Part shown: positions 11,440 through 22,808 of the stretch, one piece after another
Layout: every line of letters begins with the position of its first letter
Position numbering within the stretch: position 1 is the first letter of the stretch
Origin: Aphrocallistes beatrix
Taxonomy: Eukaryota > Porifera > Hexactinellida > Sceptrulophora > Aphrocallistidae
Assembly: GCA_963281255.1 (NCBI GenBank)
Contig: OY725490.1
Coordinates: 3,224,001-3,288,000 of the forward strand
Direction: 5' to 3'
DNA: 64,000 bases
Translations under genes and position numbers: made by a program
Notes under the pieces: generated by a model
Seen by the model: the letters and a program-made list of their open reading frames with translations, nothing else
Told to the model about the DNA's origin: nothing
Databases searched by the model: none

Positions 11440-12205
11440 GTACTTAGGGCGTTCAATATGTTCCAGGCCCAAGTTTATATGTCAAAAAGTAACAAAGACA
11501 AAATATTTTCAATTCGTTTAATGAATTCGTTGCAGGATATGCTTCGACTGGTATGTTGGTAGCTGTGATTTATTAATATAATTACTGTGGTTAGCACACA
11601 CGACTATAGACCCGGTTTACGGTCCTTATAAATAATTTCAATTTTGCCATTGAAAAAGACTGGAAAACAATTTGTATGGATAAAATTCCTCAAAATTGTT
11701 AGATACTATCGTTGAAATGTAAAATAATCAAGAAGGCATGGAGAAGATGCAAACGGGAGGTGTTCAGTTGAATATTTTGTGATAAAAAGATGTTATACTA
11801 ATTATGGTGGATTTTTCCCAATTTTTTGCCACTTAAAAGTGGGACAAAAGTGTCAGTGAATTGCAAAAAAAAACACATTATTCCCCCAGCTTAAAATTAG
11901 AAGAGTTCAAAGAAGTCAATCTCTATGTTATTTGATTTGCAGAATTCAATGGAGAGATTAGTTTTAATCTAAGTTTGCTCAGAACTGAAATACATCAAAT
12001 ATTAAGCTAAAACTCTCCATAAGTACAAGGACCGTAAACCGGGTGTATAAATCGTGTGTGCTAACCACAATAATTATATTATCACAGCAAATCAAATTGC
12101 CAGTAGAAAGATAATCCTCTAACGAATACAATAAAAGAATTTAAAAGACATTGTTTCTGTTGCCTTTCGAATAATAAAGTTGGGCCTGGAACATATTGAA
12201 GTGAG
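11440..12205. repeat. Long inverted repeat (foldback-like)
   Basis: Segments near 11451-11480 (ATATGTTCCAGGCCCAA) and 11555-11640 (GTGGTTAGCACACACGA, ACCCGGTTTACGGTCC) return inverted near 12010-12090 and 12176-12203. The spacer at about 11650-12005 is unique. I found no clean target duplication and no coding frame. Confidence 0.6.
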
Positions 12206-12224
12206 TGATCAAATGGTCCCATAC

Positions 12225-12283
12225 ATTGAGTCCTGTGACCCCACATGGGGCCGCGGGCCACCAGTTGAGAACCACTGCTGTAT
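12225..12283 (-). mobile_element. hAT-like MITE end, fragment
   Basis: Read on the minus strand, CAGTGGTTCTCAACTGGTGG followed by a GC-rich CCCGCGGCC stretch is a typical hAT-type terminus. The partner end is not evident. Confidence 0.45.
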
Positions 12284-13527
12284 ACGATATTACTTGTAAA
12301 AGTTGTTCGTAAATATAATTATGCAAGATGCGAAAAACCGCACGTTTCGCACGATTAAATAGATCGCACTATAAAACTGTATATACTGCCTATAGTACTA
12401 GTTACAATTGGTAGACTTCATACTTAGTAACACCTTTCTACATGTAGTAAATATATTTGTTTTCAATTCACAATGACTCATCGAAAAAATATCATAAAGA
12501 TACCCCAGTTTACCTCCACCTATATCTGCAGACGCCATCCAGATATGATATCTGCCTAACCGTCTAGTGTGCCACAATTTTCGTACACCAATTCATTTTG
12601 CATTACTTACATATATTACAGTATTTTGGAAAATCCGAAAAAGATTTGGCTGCACCTGCTGCACTAATTGCGGTCTCAATGCCATGCCTGGGCGAATCTA
12701 GTATTCTGGTAAGACAAGGCTGGCGGTAATGGATTCACACACAAATAATAGCATTTTCTACATTATTATTTCACTTTTTTTCGAAAATGCTTACTCATCT
12801 TGGATGATGACGCCATTGTAACCTTCTTTTAAACCTATAGTCCAGTCAATCTACGATGGTCCAGTTGGAACAAATTGCAACATAATTTATTTCAATGGTG
12901 AATGAACGAGGGAAGGTACTTAAGTAACATACTAAAAATCCCTTCGGTGGAACATCCCTAAAATGCATATAACTTCTAGTTTTAAACTATTCCAATTTGT
13001 ATCGATATTCGTAATCAGCGTAAAGTTTCCCTTCGTTTAAGTGATCACTTGACTATATTTGAAATATTTTTTATTTGCAACGCAGGAATATAACATGCCA
13101 TTCTTAATTTTTTTTCCTAACCATATCGAGTGACTCCTTGTTCGATTGACTCTGCAGGTACGAACTGTTCGCTACTCGTACTACGCAAGTGCTCAAACTG
13201 AATTTGTCTAAATAGGGTTCGTTCTAACACAATGGTCGCAATTCGGAATATCATGGGTCGTAATTCTGAAATTGCTATTCTAAGGTGTCGTTACTGGGGT
13301 TCCTCTGTACACTTCCTAGCATTTTAATAAGATACTAATACAATAGTTCCCAACCTGGGGTCCACAGCCAAAAACGGTTTAAAACCGCTGTACTAATGGC
13401 TTCGGTACAGGGGCGGCGCGAGAAGGGTAGCAGAGGTCGCGAGATTTTTAAATTTTTACTTGATATTTTAATTCTAACATATTCTAAACAGTAAATAATC
13501 TTGAAACTTTGGGGTCTATTCCAAATA
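12284..13527. other. Intergenic, no gene recognised
   Basis: Mostly unique AT-rich sequence. An 87-bp exon-like segment at 12622-12708 is discussed among the rejected items. A hAT-like relic (TTCCCAACCTGGGGTCC) lies at about 13346-13395. Confidence 0.4.
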
Positions 13528-13715
13528 CAGTCGACTCCGCTTAATAGGGCCACTGTTTAACCGGGTCAACCGCTTAATTGGGCCACTTTTGGCAGGACCG
13601 GAGTAGCTCTCACACATAGAAGCTAATACAAAATGTTTTCGGTTAATAGAATTCTCCGCTTAATCGGGCCAAAATGTCCTCTGACCGATGTGACCCTATT
13701 AAGCGGAGTCGACTG
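13528..13715. mobile_element. pogo-like MITE, 188 bp
   Basis: Ends CAGTCGACTCCGCTTAATAG and its inverted copy, flanked by TA. The interior holds further GCTTAAT-type half-repeats. It is the same family and exact length as 34993-35180, in the opposite orientation. Confidence 0.8.
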
Positions 13716-14629
13716 TACGTACTAGTAGCAATCGATCAAATATCAAAATAATTTTGATTTGTAGATGAGGGTCCGCGATCCCATCGCGAGGGATTGCCAC
13801 CCATGTGCAATCCCAAAGTATAAAACCTGGCGCTGTCCCTACTTCGCTACAATCCCAATTTATCTAGGAAGTGCACTAAAATCTACCTATGGATTTTAAA
13901 AAATAAATTCCAATTTCTGATTATCGATTCGTAGTCAGCAAGAAAATCTAAACAAACGGGTTTTTATTTTATTTTATGTATGTTGGCACCCCAAGCCTAC
14001 TCTCTCAATTCCATGCAGTCGTCTTTTCATTAAAAATATCAAACAGCAGAATCAACATATGCTCGATCATTTACGTAAGTCTGGTCTGTTGCAGATGAAA
14101 ACCTTGCAAGGGAACCAAGCAAGATCCTCACTACGTGCAACCTTGTTATATCTAAAAAGTTTATAAAAAGGATAAATAAAATGATATTATATTTACTGTA
14201 CATAGAAACAAACCTAACAACCCAATACTGGATTGCACTTTTAACTTTATTGAATCGGCAGAAAAGCAGAAAAGAACAAATTAGGATATTGACCAATTTC
14301 AATACTAATATTGACTAATCATTCCTTTCTGGATATATAGTTCACTAAGCAAGTGCCTAACAGAGTATACTTAAATAATATGGTATTACATTTCATAGAG
14401 ATAAAGTATCAACTCAAACTCTAATAAAATATTTCTATTCATATCTCATACTGCATAATCTTATGTATCATTTTCAATAACTTTTGTTTACCTACATTGG
14501 ATCTTGATTTTCCTTTGTTGATTATTTTGAATACGTTATTTATTAGAGTAACCCCAAGGTACAACCTATAAAAAAGGAAATTGGGAAAATATCTTCATCG
14601 TTACACCAAATTACTAATTTAGAATTTTG

Positions 14630-16183
14630 TATATGGGGAATTCCATGTCAGCCATTTCATCAACATCAACCGATTTGTTTGAAAGTCGGTCCATCGATAG
14701 CTTTATGCTAGTCATTTATTATGTTCAATTTTCAAATCATTCAGTCCACTGGTTCCAGACTTATGACGTCACAAAATTACCATTTTTTTTAATACTAAAT
14801 CCACATTTTCAAAATTTGGAAACTAATCTCGCTTACTAAAACTCGTATAAAATCGTCAATATTTGTCTGATTAACACTAAACTTTACAATTTAATAGTTT
14901 AAAATGTGCTGGATTCAATGAAGCTGATAACAATTTGATATTCGTTCGCTTTGTACCTCAAAAATGGAACTGAAACTAATACCGGAAGTGAAACCGGAAC
15001 TATGACATAGCATTCGGGGAGATTTTCAAAAAAAAAAAAAAACACCAAAATTTTAGTCTTCTATCTTGTTGTATATACAGACTTTGCAATGTGTAGAAAT
15101 TTGTGTCGATGTGTCGAAGAGGTGTGTGAAAAAGAAGGTGATATAAAGGTAAGCTTCATGCATCCCAAAGGGCCAGGACGACCAGAAAATTGTTTCTTCT
15201 GGCCTTCAAGAGGAGACATTTGTTATATTCCTGAAAATGATATTCTAGGCAAAATATCAGCTCAAATACCATCAAAAAGTGTACGAAAGTATAAAATTTC
15301 CCAATTTGATACAAAAGCAACATGTGAAATAATTGAATCACGAATTACTAACAGAAGAAAACAAGTACATAGATTAATTAAATACCTTTACATGCTGGAT
15401 TACATGATACTTAGGATATACGTATGCCTATAGGGTAGCGAATCCCTTGAAATGTTGTAGATGTGAAAAATATCATACAAGTGTCTATATAGAATTGTAT
15501 TCGGGGTTCAAAAAAGTAATGTATTATAACAAATATAGCTAGTTTAGGGCAGAGGAGAAAAAAGAACACAAATTAATCCCAAGATCATGAGAACAGCATC
15601 AGATTACATTTTCATTGAACATTTCAGAAATTTTTAAATATCACTGGTTGCGGTCATTGACAGCGAAACTGAAATAACTCGAAGGGAATACTTCAAAACC
15701 AAACCAAAATTTCTACACATTGCATAGTCTGTATATACAACAAGATAGAAGACTAAAATTTTGGTTTTTGAAAATATCCGGTTTTTGAAAATCGCTATGT
15801 CATAGTTCCGGTTTCACTTCCGGTATTAGTTTCAGTTCCATTTTTGAGGTACAAAGCGAACGAATATCAAATTGTTATCAGCTTCATTGAATCCAGCACA
15901 TTTTAAACTATTAAATTGTAAAGTTTAGTGTTAATCAGACAAATATTGACGATTTTATACGAGTTTTAGTAAGCGAGATTAGTTTCCAAATTTTGAAAAT
16001 GTGGATTTAGTATCAAAAAATGGTAATTTTGTGACGTCATAAGTCTGGAACCAGTGGACCGAATGATTTGAAAATTGAGCATAATAAATGACTAGCATAG
16101 AGCTATTGATGGACCGACTTTCAAACAAATCGGTTGATGTTGGTGAAATGGCTGGTTGACTTGACATGGAATTCCCCATGTCA
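14630..16183. mobile_element. Foldback element (about 480-bp arms) carrying a short ORF
   Basis: Left arm about 14631-15108 and right arm about 15706-16183 are inverted copies with high identity (GGGGAATTCCATGTCA at the tips, TTTTATACGAGTTTTAGTAAG-like internal blocks, GTATATACAACAAGATAG near the centre). The 600-bp centre contains the frame at 15089-15433. An A-rich run occurs at 15030 in the left arm only. Confidence 0.75.
15089..15433 (+). CDS. Transposon-borne ORF of unknown function (114 aa)
   Basis: The frame starts inside the left arm of the foldback element and fills its centre. It has a Cys-rich start (CRNLCRCVEEVC) and a core with HPKGPGRP, FFWPSRGDICYIP and ILGKISAQIP. The core resembles, from memory, short domains found with transposons in invertebrate genomes, but I cannot name the family. 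It may be captured host or transposase sequence. The C-terminal third looks like unconstrained read-through, so it may not be functional. Confidence 0.35.
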   Translation: MCRNLCRCVEEVCEKEGDIKVSFMHPKGPGRPENCFFWPSRGDICYIPENDILGKISAQIPSKSVRKYKISQFDTKATCEIIESRITNRRKQVHRLIKYLYMLDYMILRIYVCL

Positions 16184-16304
16184 TTTGCAGGGGTTAGTGA
16201 GAATTCTTTCAACTGGATTCTTTATCTCTTTTTTTTTTCGTCCCAGTACTACTCCAAAATAATGTTGCATCATCATTCCTATTAAATATTAATTAAGTTA
16301 AATA

Positions 16305-16459
16305 CAGTTGACATCCATCATTTCTCGAACCCTAATGGGAAATCAAAATCTGTTCGAGATAGCGGACAGTGTTTCTATGGAATTTCTAATTCTAAAACGA
16401 TGAAATGAAAATTCGCTCGATTTAGCGAGCATTCAAGATAGCGGATCAGATGTCAACTG
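16305..16459. mobile_element. pogo-like MITE, 155 bp
   Basis: Begins TACAGTTGACATC and ends with the complementary GATGTCAACTG. The interior has the inverted motifs TTCGAGATAGCGGA and TCAAGATAGCGGA. The left flank is TA, the right flank TT. Confidence 0.6.
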
Positions 16460-16894
16460 TTGAAGTGGACATGTGATTGATAAAATGTGCAGTGAGAAAA
16501 GCATCTTACAGACGTGCTGGGAGTGTGCCTTTACATTCGTGGATGACGACACAACATTTAATATTGGTTATAGGATAGGTACATTCTAAATTGTTATAAT
16601 TATACTTTTTAAAAATCTACCCGACAGTACTTATCTTATAATTCGCTTGTATTAATCGATTCTAAGAATTAATAAATAGGTATAATTAAATCACTTATTC
16701 ACACTTCTATTCTTCGTAGCATGAGGTGTACTAGTAAGCACAATGAAAAGGGCTCCCCTGCAGGTCACAGTATGTAATATCAACATTTTAAAATGGGAAC
16801 TGAAATTTTAGTTTTTAGACTGTATTGTTGGCACCATCAGAGGAATCACCGTTTCAAACGGTATGCATTCAGTTGTATCCGGGATGCAATACGA

Positions 16895-17144
16895 CAGCGT
16901 TTCTCAAAAATGTTTTACTTCCGCCCCCCTTTTCGTGATTTCTTCCATTTTAATTAAGTAATATATAATTTTTTTATCTGAAAATATGAATATACATAGT
17001 CATACATAAGAAATAATTAGGAGTGGAAACAATTTCAAACGCCAATGATGAATTTATACTTTATTATGGCTGATTGGTAAAGTGATCCATGAAATTATAG
17101 TGTATCTCCAGAATATTTCGCGCCTCCCAGTTTGAGAACCACTG
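16895..17144. mobile_element. hAT-like MITE, 8-bp target duplication
   Basis: Ends CAGCGTTTCTCAAAA and TTTGAGAACCACTG are imperfect inverted repeats of hAT type. Flanks are CAATACGA (16887-16894) and CAATGCGA (17145-17152), matching at 7 of 8 bases. A related relic (GGTTCCCCAACCTGGGG) follows at 17188-17265. Confidence 0.65.
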
Positions 17145-17368
17145 CAATGCGAGAAGCATAAATTGTTCTTTTGGGTTATCCTAGCGGATTGGTTCCCCAA
17201 CCTGGGGTCACATAATGTAGAAAAATGTTCGTGTCCACAGCCAGGAATGTTGAGCACTGTCCTAGGACCAGGAATTAAGGGCTATCCGATAGTTCATTAG
17301 TATTAAGTGTGGCATAGTAGAAGTAAATAAAACTGACACTATAGGATAAGTATAATATTCGGACTTAC

Positions 17369-18619
17369 CTAAAAATAAATAGTGAGAAGAATAGAAAATA
17401 AGAAGAAACACACTAAAGAAATGCAAAAGTACGCTTTAAGTTTTTTCTCCTGTCGCCCTGTAGATTTCATAAATTCCTGCAGCTCAAATCTGATTCGGTT
17501 TACCTCAACTAAACGACAGATATGAATAGTATTCACCTGTGCCACCAAATGTTCTAAATCTTTGGTTAATTGAAGAACCTTTCAATTAGACACATTTTGT
17601 TGCCTCGATATTTTATCATTCATCTCTCTCTGTTTCATCGAAAATATGTTGCTTATACCACTCTGTTGTCTCTCTAACGTCGTTTTTAGTTCATTTATTC
17701 TTGCTTCAGTACTTTTTTGGTCTTTTATTTTGCCCTCGCAGTCCGATACTCGTTTGGATAGAGTGTCCATCTTCTTACAAATGATATTTTTAAAATCGGA
17801 AGTACTTTTCTCGAAATCTATTCTGCCACTTTCACATCGCTTCTCCAATGTTACCAACTTTTCACCACTCGCAGACTCCATTCTCACTATTGCTGATATC
17901 ATCAAATCAGCGTGTTCATCGCTTGTATCCTTGGTGTGTACCAACATTTCACACCTTCTAATTGCTTCCCTCTGACAACCAAGTTTGGAATAAGGGCACT
18001 CAATAATGGATTCATCGCACTCTGTGCTTACGTGCTTATTCATTTGATTCCGTATCACTTCTTTCTCACACCCTTGTACGCATTTCACTGGATATCCTGG
18101 ACAAGTTAACAGGTGTTGGGTCTCTTTATGGGCTCTGAGTTGTTTAATGCAATAGCGACAGGAAACTCTCCTGTTGGAACATTCTTTCATGTGATCTTCA
18201 ACTTGGCCTCTTAGAAAGTTATCCTCACAACCCATCGGACATATTACACATAGGTAAGAACACATTTCCATATGTCGGGATATCCCTTCAAGTTCTCCAA
18301 CCCAGTCACATCCCCGTTCTTTGAGAGGACAATGCGCCACCAATTTGGACACCTTTTTCCTAACCTCATTATCCACAGTTAGCCTTTTCTTTACCATTGT
18401 AGCCCAACTGTCCGTACAAGAAGAGCATGCTAAGAGTTCTGATGTTGCGACAGCATTTCTAACGATATTATCACATTTGCAGCATAAGAGGGTTCTCAGT
18501 AGCGTGGGGGGTGACTGTTCGTGTAGAAGCTGCTTCTTGAAACCTCCATAAAGTCCAGGGGACAGTTCAACGTATAGTAGTTGGTTCTTGGTATCTAAGT
18601 TAGCCTTGGGTTGGGCCAT
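17369..18619 (-). pseudogene. TRAF-type zinc-finger protein with C-terminal membrane anchor, interrupted by TGA
   Basis: Start is the ATG at 18619 (MAQPKANLD), which aligns with the start of the paralogue at 21034; an in-frame ATG lies ten codons upstream. The N terminus has paired CxxC motifs (LCCKCDN, ACSSC), like a reduced RING. TRAF-type fingers follow: CPLKERGC with H and C, CPMGCEDNFLRGQ with HMKEC, CRYC with HLLTC, and CVQGCEKEV with HVSTEC. Then comes a coiled coil and no MATH domain. A TGA at 17582-17584 interrupts the frame, but the same frame stays open for exactly 70 more codons to TAG at 17369, ending in a hydrophobic segment (YFCISLVCFFLFSILL) like the paralogue's anchor. It may be a recent nonsense allele, a read-through gene or a truncated soluble form. 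Type chosen because of the TGA; the rest looks intact. Confidence 0.75.
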
Positions 18620-18861
18620 TTGCTTGTAAATCCGATATACTATGCACAATAAGAAAATGATATAAATCTATTTGTAAGTAATATGGTTTTGTTTAATATC
18701 GATATACTGTGAGAGATCACCCTAGGCACTGCTTCGGTCGGATTCTCTGAAGGTACATGGCCGACGCCACTGGTCTACTTATCTGAAGGTTAGAGTATAA
18801 TTTTCTAGCTGATCGATTCACAAGTGTTTGAGTTTTATACCCATAATTATAGTAGAGACAT

Positions 18862-19320
18862 TTGATATATTTTGAATTTGTGAAGAAAATGCAACTTGAA
18901 AGAAGAGCAATGATCTATTACGATTACAGCAGGAAGTTAAGTTCGAATGAGTGTTTATATCAGGTCACTACTACTTTTGGTGATCTATCACCTGATAAAG
19001 CAACCGTTTATCGATGGTTAAATGAATTCAAGTGGGAAAGAACCAGGATTGATGACGATAGAAGGAGCGGCCGTCCTCCAACAGCGATTAATGAATCCAA
19101 CGTATGTGAAGTCAAAAAACTGATAAAGAGGATCGGAAAATCACTTACGAACTCATTCTGGAAGAAATTAAGTCACTCTCCCCACCTACCCTAAATGAAA
19201 TACTTCATCGGCACTTGAGATTAAATTGTGTGCAAGGTGGTGCAAGTTAATGGTCCAGAAATCTAACACTGGAAAATCGAAATTATTAGACCATGTTGTT
19301 TCTGATGGGGAATCATAGAG
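18862..19320 (+). pseudogene. mariner transposase, frameshifted N-terminal relic
   Basis: The frame encodes the mariner helix-turn-helix region: RRAMIYYDYSRKLSSNEC, FGDLSPDKATVYRWLNEF and DDRRSGRPPTA. Near 19128 the frame slips by one base; the next frame continues as DRKITYELILEEIKSLSP and LNEILHRHLRLN, as expected for mariner. The catalytic half is absent. I saw no terminal repeats. Confidence 0.8.
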
Positions 19321-19837
19321 TAAAAGCAGTTATCGGTCTGGAGATTTCCCAAGGAGCATAATCCGACCAAAGTGAAACGCTAGAGAAGTGCCAGGAAGCA
19401 GATGGTAGCAACATTTTGCTGAATGGGGCCATGCAATCACAATTCCACTTGTTGAATGAAAAAATGCCAACTCAGAATAATATTCTGAATTTTTCGGGCC
19501 AGTATTTCTTACAACGGCGGTTATTTTGAACAATTGTAATCCAATATTATACATTTCAACCAATTTCGTTTGAATTCAAACGATTATTCTAATCGAGCAA
19601 AACCTTCCTAGTGACCCTCGTATTACACTAAAGTTTTCAAATTTCACACTTACAGAGCTCTAAAAGGAATATTTCAAAGTATTGAATTTTCGCATCCCTC
19701 AAGTCAGTTACTAGCTACACACTATCAGTTTGACATTTTTTATTCATAACTATACTTGTACATGAATACAATTGTTAGAAAAAGGTTATGTCTCAATCTG
19801 AACATGATACAAATTAGTTTAAGTTCAACTTAGCATT

Positions 19838-21034
19838 CTAAAATATAATACACATGCAAATTACGAAGGCTATGAGCGCAGCGAATACAGAAAAATAAAG
19901 CATAAAATCTTTATTTTTAGATGTTGGCGTTTTTATCTGCTGTTGCTTTTGCTGTGAAGATGTTTTGAGCTCTTGCAACTCAAATAGGATTGAATCTATC
20001 ATAGCTACATATTCATGTCGGTCATAATGCATATGTCGATACGCATTATCGATGTCATTATTCAATTGCTGAATTGTTTCATTCATCTCTCTTCTTCCCC
20101 TTTCCTGCTCTTCTTTCAATTCCCTAATTATTGCTTTATTATTTTTCTGATACTCTTCCAATTTACTATCCCATTCCATAACTTGTCTGCTTGCCACATT
20201 GTAATCCTTACAATCGGCATTATGTAGCTCGAACTGTCTTCTCACATCTTCACAGCTTTTGCTTAATCTTTTCAATTGAACATCAATCACTTCATCCATT
20301 CTCTCTATTGCACATCTCATTAAATCAGCGTGCTCATCGCTTGCATCCCTAATATGTGCCAACACCTCACTTCTCTTGGTTGCTTTCTTCTTACAACCGT
20401 GTCTGGAATAAGCACACATAACTTTGGACTCATCACACTCTGTACTCACGTGCATCTCCATTTCATTTCTTGCCACTTCTTTCTTACACCCTTGTATGCA
20501 TTTCACTGGATATCCTGGACAAGTTAGCAGGTGTTGGGGCACTTTGTGCGAAATATGTTGTTCATTACAATATTGACAAGTAACTCTCTTGTTAGAACAT
20601 TTTTTAACGTGATCTTCAACTTGGCCTCTCAAAAAGGTATCTTCACATCCCATTGGACATCTCACACGTAGATGTAGACATCTTTCCATGTGTCGGTTTA
20701 CCCACCCCAGTTCTCCTGCCCATCCACACCCTCGCTCTTTAAGAGGACAATGCAGCACCAGTTTAGACACTCTATCCCTGACTTCAATATCTGTTTGTTT
20801 TGTTTTATACTCTGAGACACAAGTAGAGCACGCCAGCTTCTCTTTTACTAAAATAGCATTTTTAGCGATATTATCGCATTTGAAGCATAGAAAGGAGCTT
20901 TTTGATGCAGGAGATAGCTCCTTGATTAGAAGCTCTTTCTTGTATCCTTTGTAGACTCCAGGAGATGGTTGAACATATAGCAATTCGCTCTTGCTGTCCA
21001 ATTCTAATCTACGACTAGCATCACATTTTGCCAT
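19838..21034 (-). CDS. TRAF-type zinc-finger protein with C-terminal membrane anchor (398 aa)
   Basis: Intact paralogue of the gene at 17369-18619. A short RING-like segment (LCFKCDN, ACSTC, residues about 49-75) precedes four TRAF-type zinc fingers (about 92-215): CPLKERGCGWAGELG with HMERC, CPMGCEDTFLRGQ with HVKKC, CQYC with HLLTC, and CIQGCKKEV with HVSTEC; a fifth (CAYSRHGC) is degenerate. Residues about 240-365 are coiled coil with a Gln-rich tract. A hydrophobic segment ends the protein (YFSVFAALIAFVICMCIIF), predicting a tail anchor with the fingers in the cytosol. TRAF proteins couple receptors to ubiquitin signalling, but here the receptor-binding MATH domain is missing. Stop is TAG. 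Ligase activity is doubtful because the RING is incomplete. Confidence 0.85.
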   Translation of the reverse strand: MAKCDASRRLELDSKSELLYVQPSPGVYKGYKKELLIKELSPASKSSFLCFKCDNIAKNAILVKEKLACSTCVSEYKTKQTDIEVRDRVSKLVLHCPLKERGCGWAGELGWVNRHMERCLHLRVRCPMGCEDTFLRGQVEDHVKKCSNKRVTCQYCNEQHISHKVPQHLLTCPGYPVKCIQGCKKEVARNEMEMHVSTECDESKVMCAYSRHGCKKKATKRSEVLAHIRDASDEHADLMRCAIERMDEVIDVQLKRLSKSCEDVRRQFELHNADCKDYNVASRQVMEWDSKLEEYQKNNKAIIRELKEEQERGRREMNETIQQLNNDIDNAYRHMHYDRHEYVAMIDSILFELQELKTSSQQKQQQIKTPTSKNKDFMLYFSVFAALIAFVICMCIIF

Positions 21035-21838
21035 TTAGCGATTTATCCAAAGCTAATATATTACTTATGCTGCAATGCAACATTGTTTCACGTGGTCGAG
21101 TTAGATATCATTATTTTAATGTCATTGTCACAAGTATTGTGTTACAATATTATCTATATAATATACATACTATATAATGTATATACGTATGTATCTGAGG
21201 TTTATTCAAACTTTTAATGGTAGAGATTATGTTTTAACCATTTACATTTTAATTAAATGTGTAGATTCCGAAAATCGTATTTCACAACTCTTTGTTAAAC
21301 AATTTGTTTGAAGTATGGTTTTTCGTTCTTAAGATCCTTACATTTTAAAACGCTAAGATATTTTTATTGCAGCTTCTAGCATAGGAGATGCCTTTTATTA
21401 TGATATGTGTGTAACGTCCGTCCGTCTGCTCGCTCCTGGAAATTCTATTGTATCAAATTGCACCAAATTTCAGGGCCGGCGAGAGCAAAACTTCAATCAA
21501 TTCTTTACAGATATATAGTATACATATATACGTATATATATATACACATATAAATATTAATCGAGTTTTAATAGTAAGGATTGAGATATCTATTTAAGTT
21601 ATTGCTTTGAAGTATTAATAACAATGACAGCCTACTGTAGTGTCGTACAATGATTTCTATTGTGAGAATGAAGCCGTACATAGTATTGTATAGAAAATTT
21701 GCAAGCACGCAATTTGGTTTAGTTAAATATGACTATATTGTGAGAGATCATCCCTAGGGGCTGGGTTCTCTAAAGTGATTAATTAATTAGAATAAATGGA
21801 ACAAATTCATTAGTAAGTAATTCCCATTATCCCTATAG
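21035..21838. repeat. Intergenic with dispersed repeat
   Basis: About 21575-21700 (TTGCTTTGAAGTATT, CAATGACAGCCTAC, GATTTCTATTGTGAGA, ACATAGTATTGTATAG) is repeated at 56708-56825. TA-rich tracts lie at 21145-21200 and 21510-21560. No Wee1 N-lobe exon was recognised here. Confidence 0.5.
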
Positions 21839-22217
21839 GTAGCATCTTCTCTGAGGTAGAATTGAAGGACATCTTATTTCAGGTCTCGAAAGGTCTCGAG
21901 TACATACACTCTATGGGACTAGTACACTTAGACATCAAACCGGGAAATATTTTTATTTCCTACGGACACTCCAGATACTCAGGTGTATCCCGGGCCTCTG
22001 AGGACTCCTCCCAGTCAGGGGACAGCGTAGAAAGGACAGACGTGGGGACGGGCTCAGGAGAGGATGTAATCGCATCTCGTGCTTCTTTCAGTCAAAAACT
22101 GAAGCCGACCTACAAGATCGGAGATATGGGGCATGTGACTTCCACCAAGAAACCGCATAAGGTAGAGGAAGGAGACGTGAGGTACTTAGCCCTAGAAATT
22201 CTACAAGAGAAATATCA
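21839..22217 (+). CDS. wee1: Wee1-type kinase, exon encoding the catalytic loop
   Basis: The exon follows TATAG at 21838 and ends before GTAAGT. It encodes VELKDILFQVSKGLEYIHSM, then HLDIKPGNIF (catalytic loop with D and N), a Ser-rich insert and KIGDMGHVTS, where Wee1 has DLG instead of DFG, followed by VEEGDVRYLALEILQE. This matches Wee1 rather than other kinases. Wee1 phosphorylates the inhibitory tyrosine of CDK1 in the nucleus. The glycine loop and VAIK lysine should lie in earlier exons; I found none between 21035 and 21838, so 5' exons are far upstream or lost. Confidence 0.85.
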
Positions 22218-22664
22218 GTAAGTCTATGGCCATTATTTACAAGATTGTACACAAATATGGGTTAATGGATTTGGTAGAACTGATTTTTACGTAGATATGT
22301 TGCCTTTAAAACGCCAAATTATTATGTAAAATACTTTCAGGCATTATGCATAATAAATGATGGAAAATGCCTGGAAATTTCAGGTATTATACACAATAAC
22401 TGACGTAGAGATTGACTGAAGTGTTTGACCACAAACGTAAATTTTAAAACTGTCATAATAACGTAGTATAAATGCTAATTATTTTATTAACATGAGTTTT
22501 ATCTGAAATTTCCATTTAATTAAGTTGTGATGAAATTGTAAAACTGTTTTCTTCTACAAGAGATTAATTATAATGCTTGGGTCCCGAGGTGTTTGGTATG
22601 TCACTCCATAAAACCTTTTTCAGTTTTAAATTTTGAGAACTTGTTTAACATAATTGGACATATA

Positions 22665-22749
22665 CAGTAGAACCTCGTTCATACGAACACGGATAATACG
22701 AACAGATACCAGCCTCCTCTGTTGTGTTCGTATTAACGAGGTTCTACTG
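22665..22749. mobile_element. pogo-like MITE, 85 bp, in the Wee1 intron
   Basis: CAGTAGAACCTCGTTCATAC at the left is mirrored by GTATTAACGAGGTTCTACTG at the right. The left flank is TA. It sits 60 bp before the last Wee1 exon. Confidence 0.65.
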
Positions 22750-22808
22750 TGTATGTATTTAGTTGGATTCAAGAGCACTCTAGAATATTTTATAAGGCCT
22801 ACATTTAG

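Noticed and set aside
12622..12708. 87-bp exon-like segment between TTACAG and GTAAGA, phase 0 on both sides, encoding FGKSEKDLAAPAALIAVSMP and more
   Set aside because: No partner exons or recognised family nearby; the surroundings are transposon-rich, so it could be chance.
16518..16578. Short exon-like segment between TTACAG and GTACAT
   Set aside because: No homology recognised and the next candidate exon breaks the frame.
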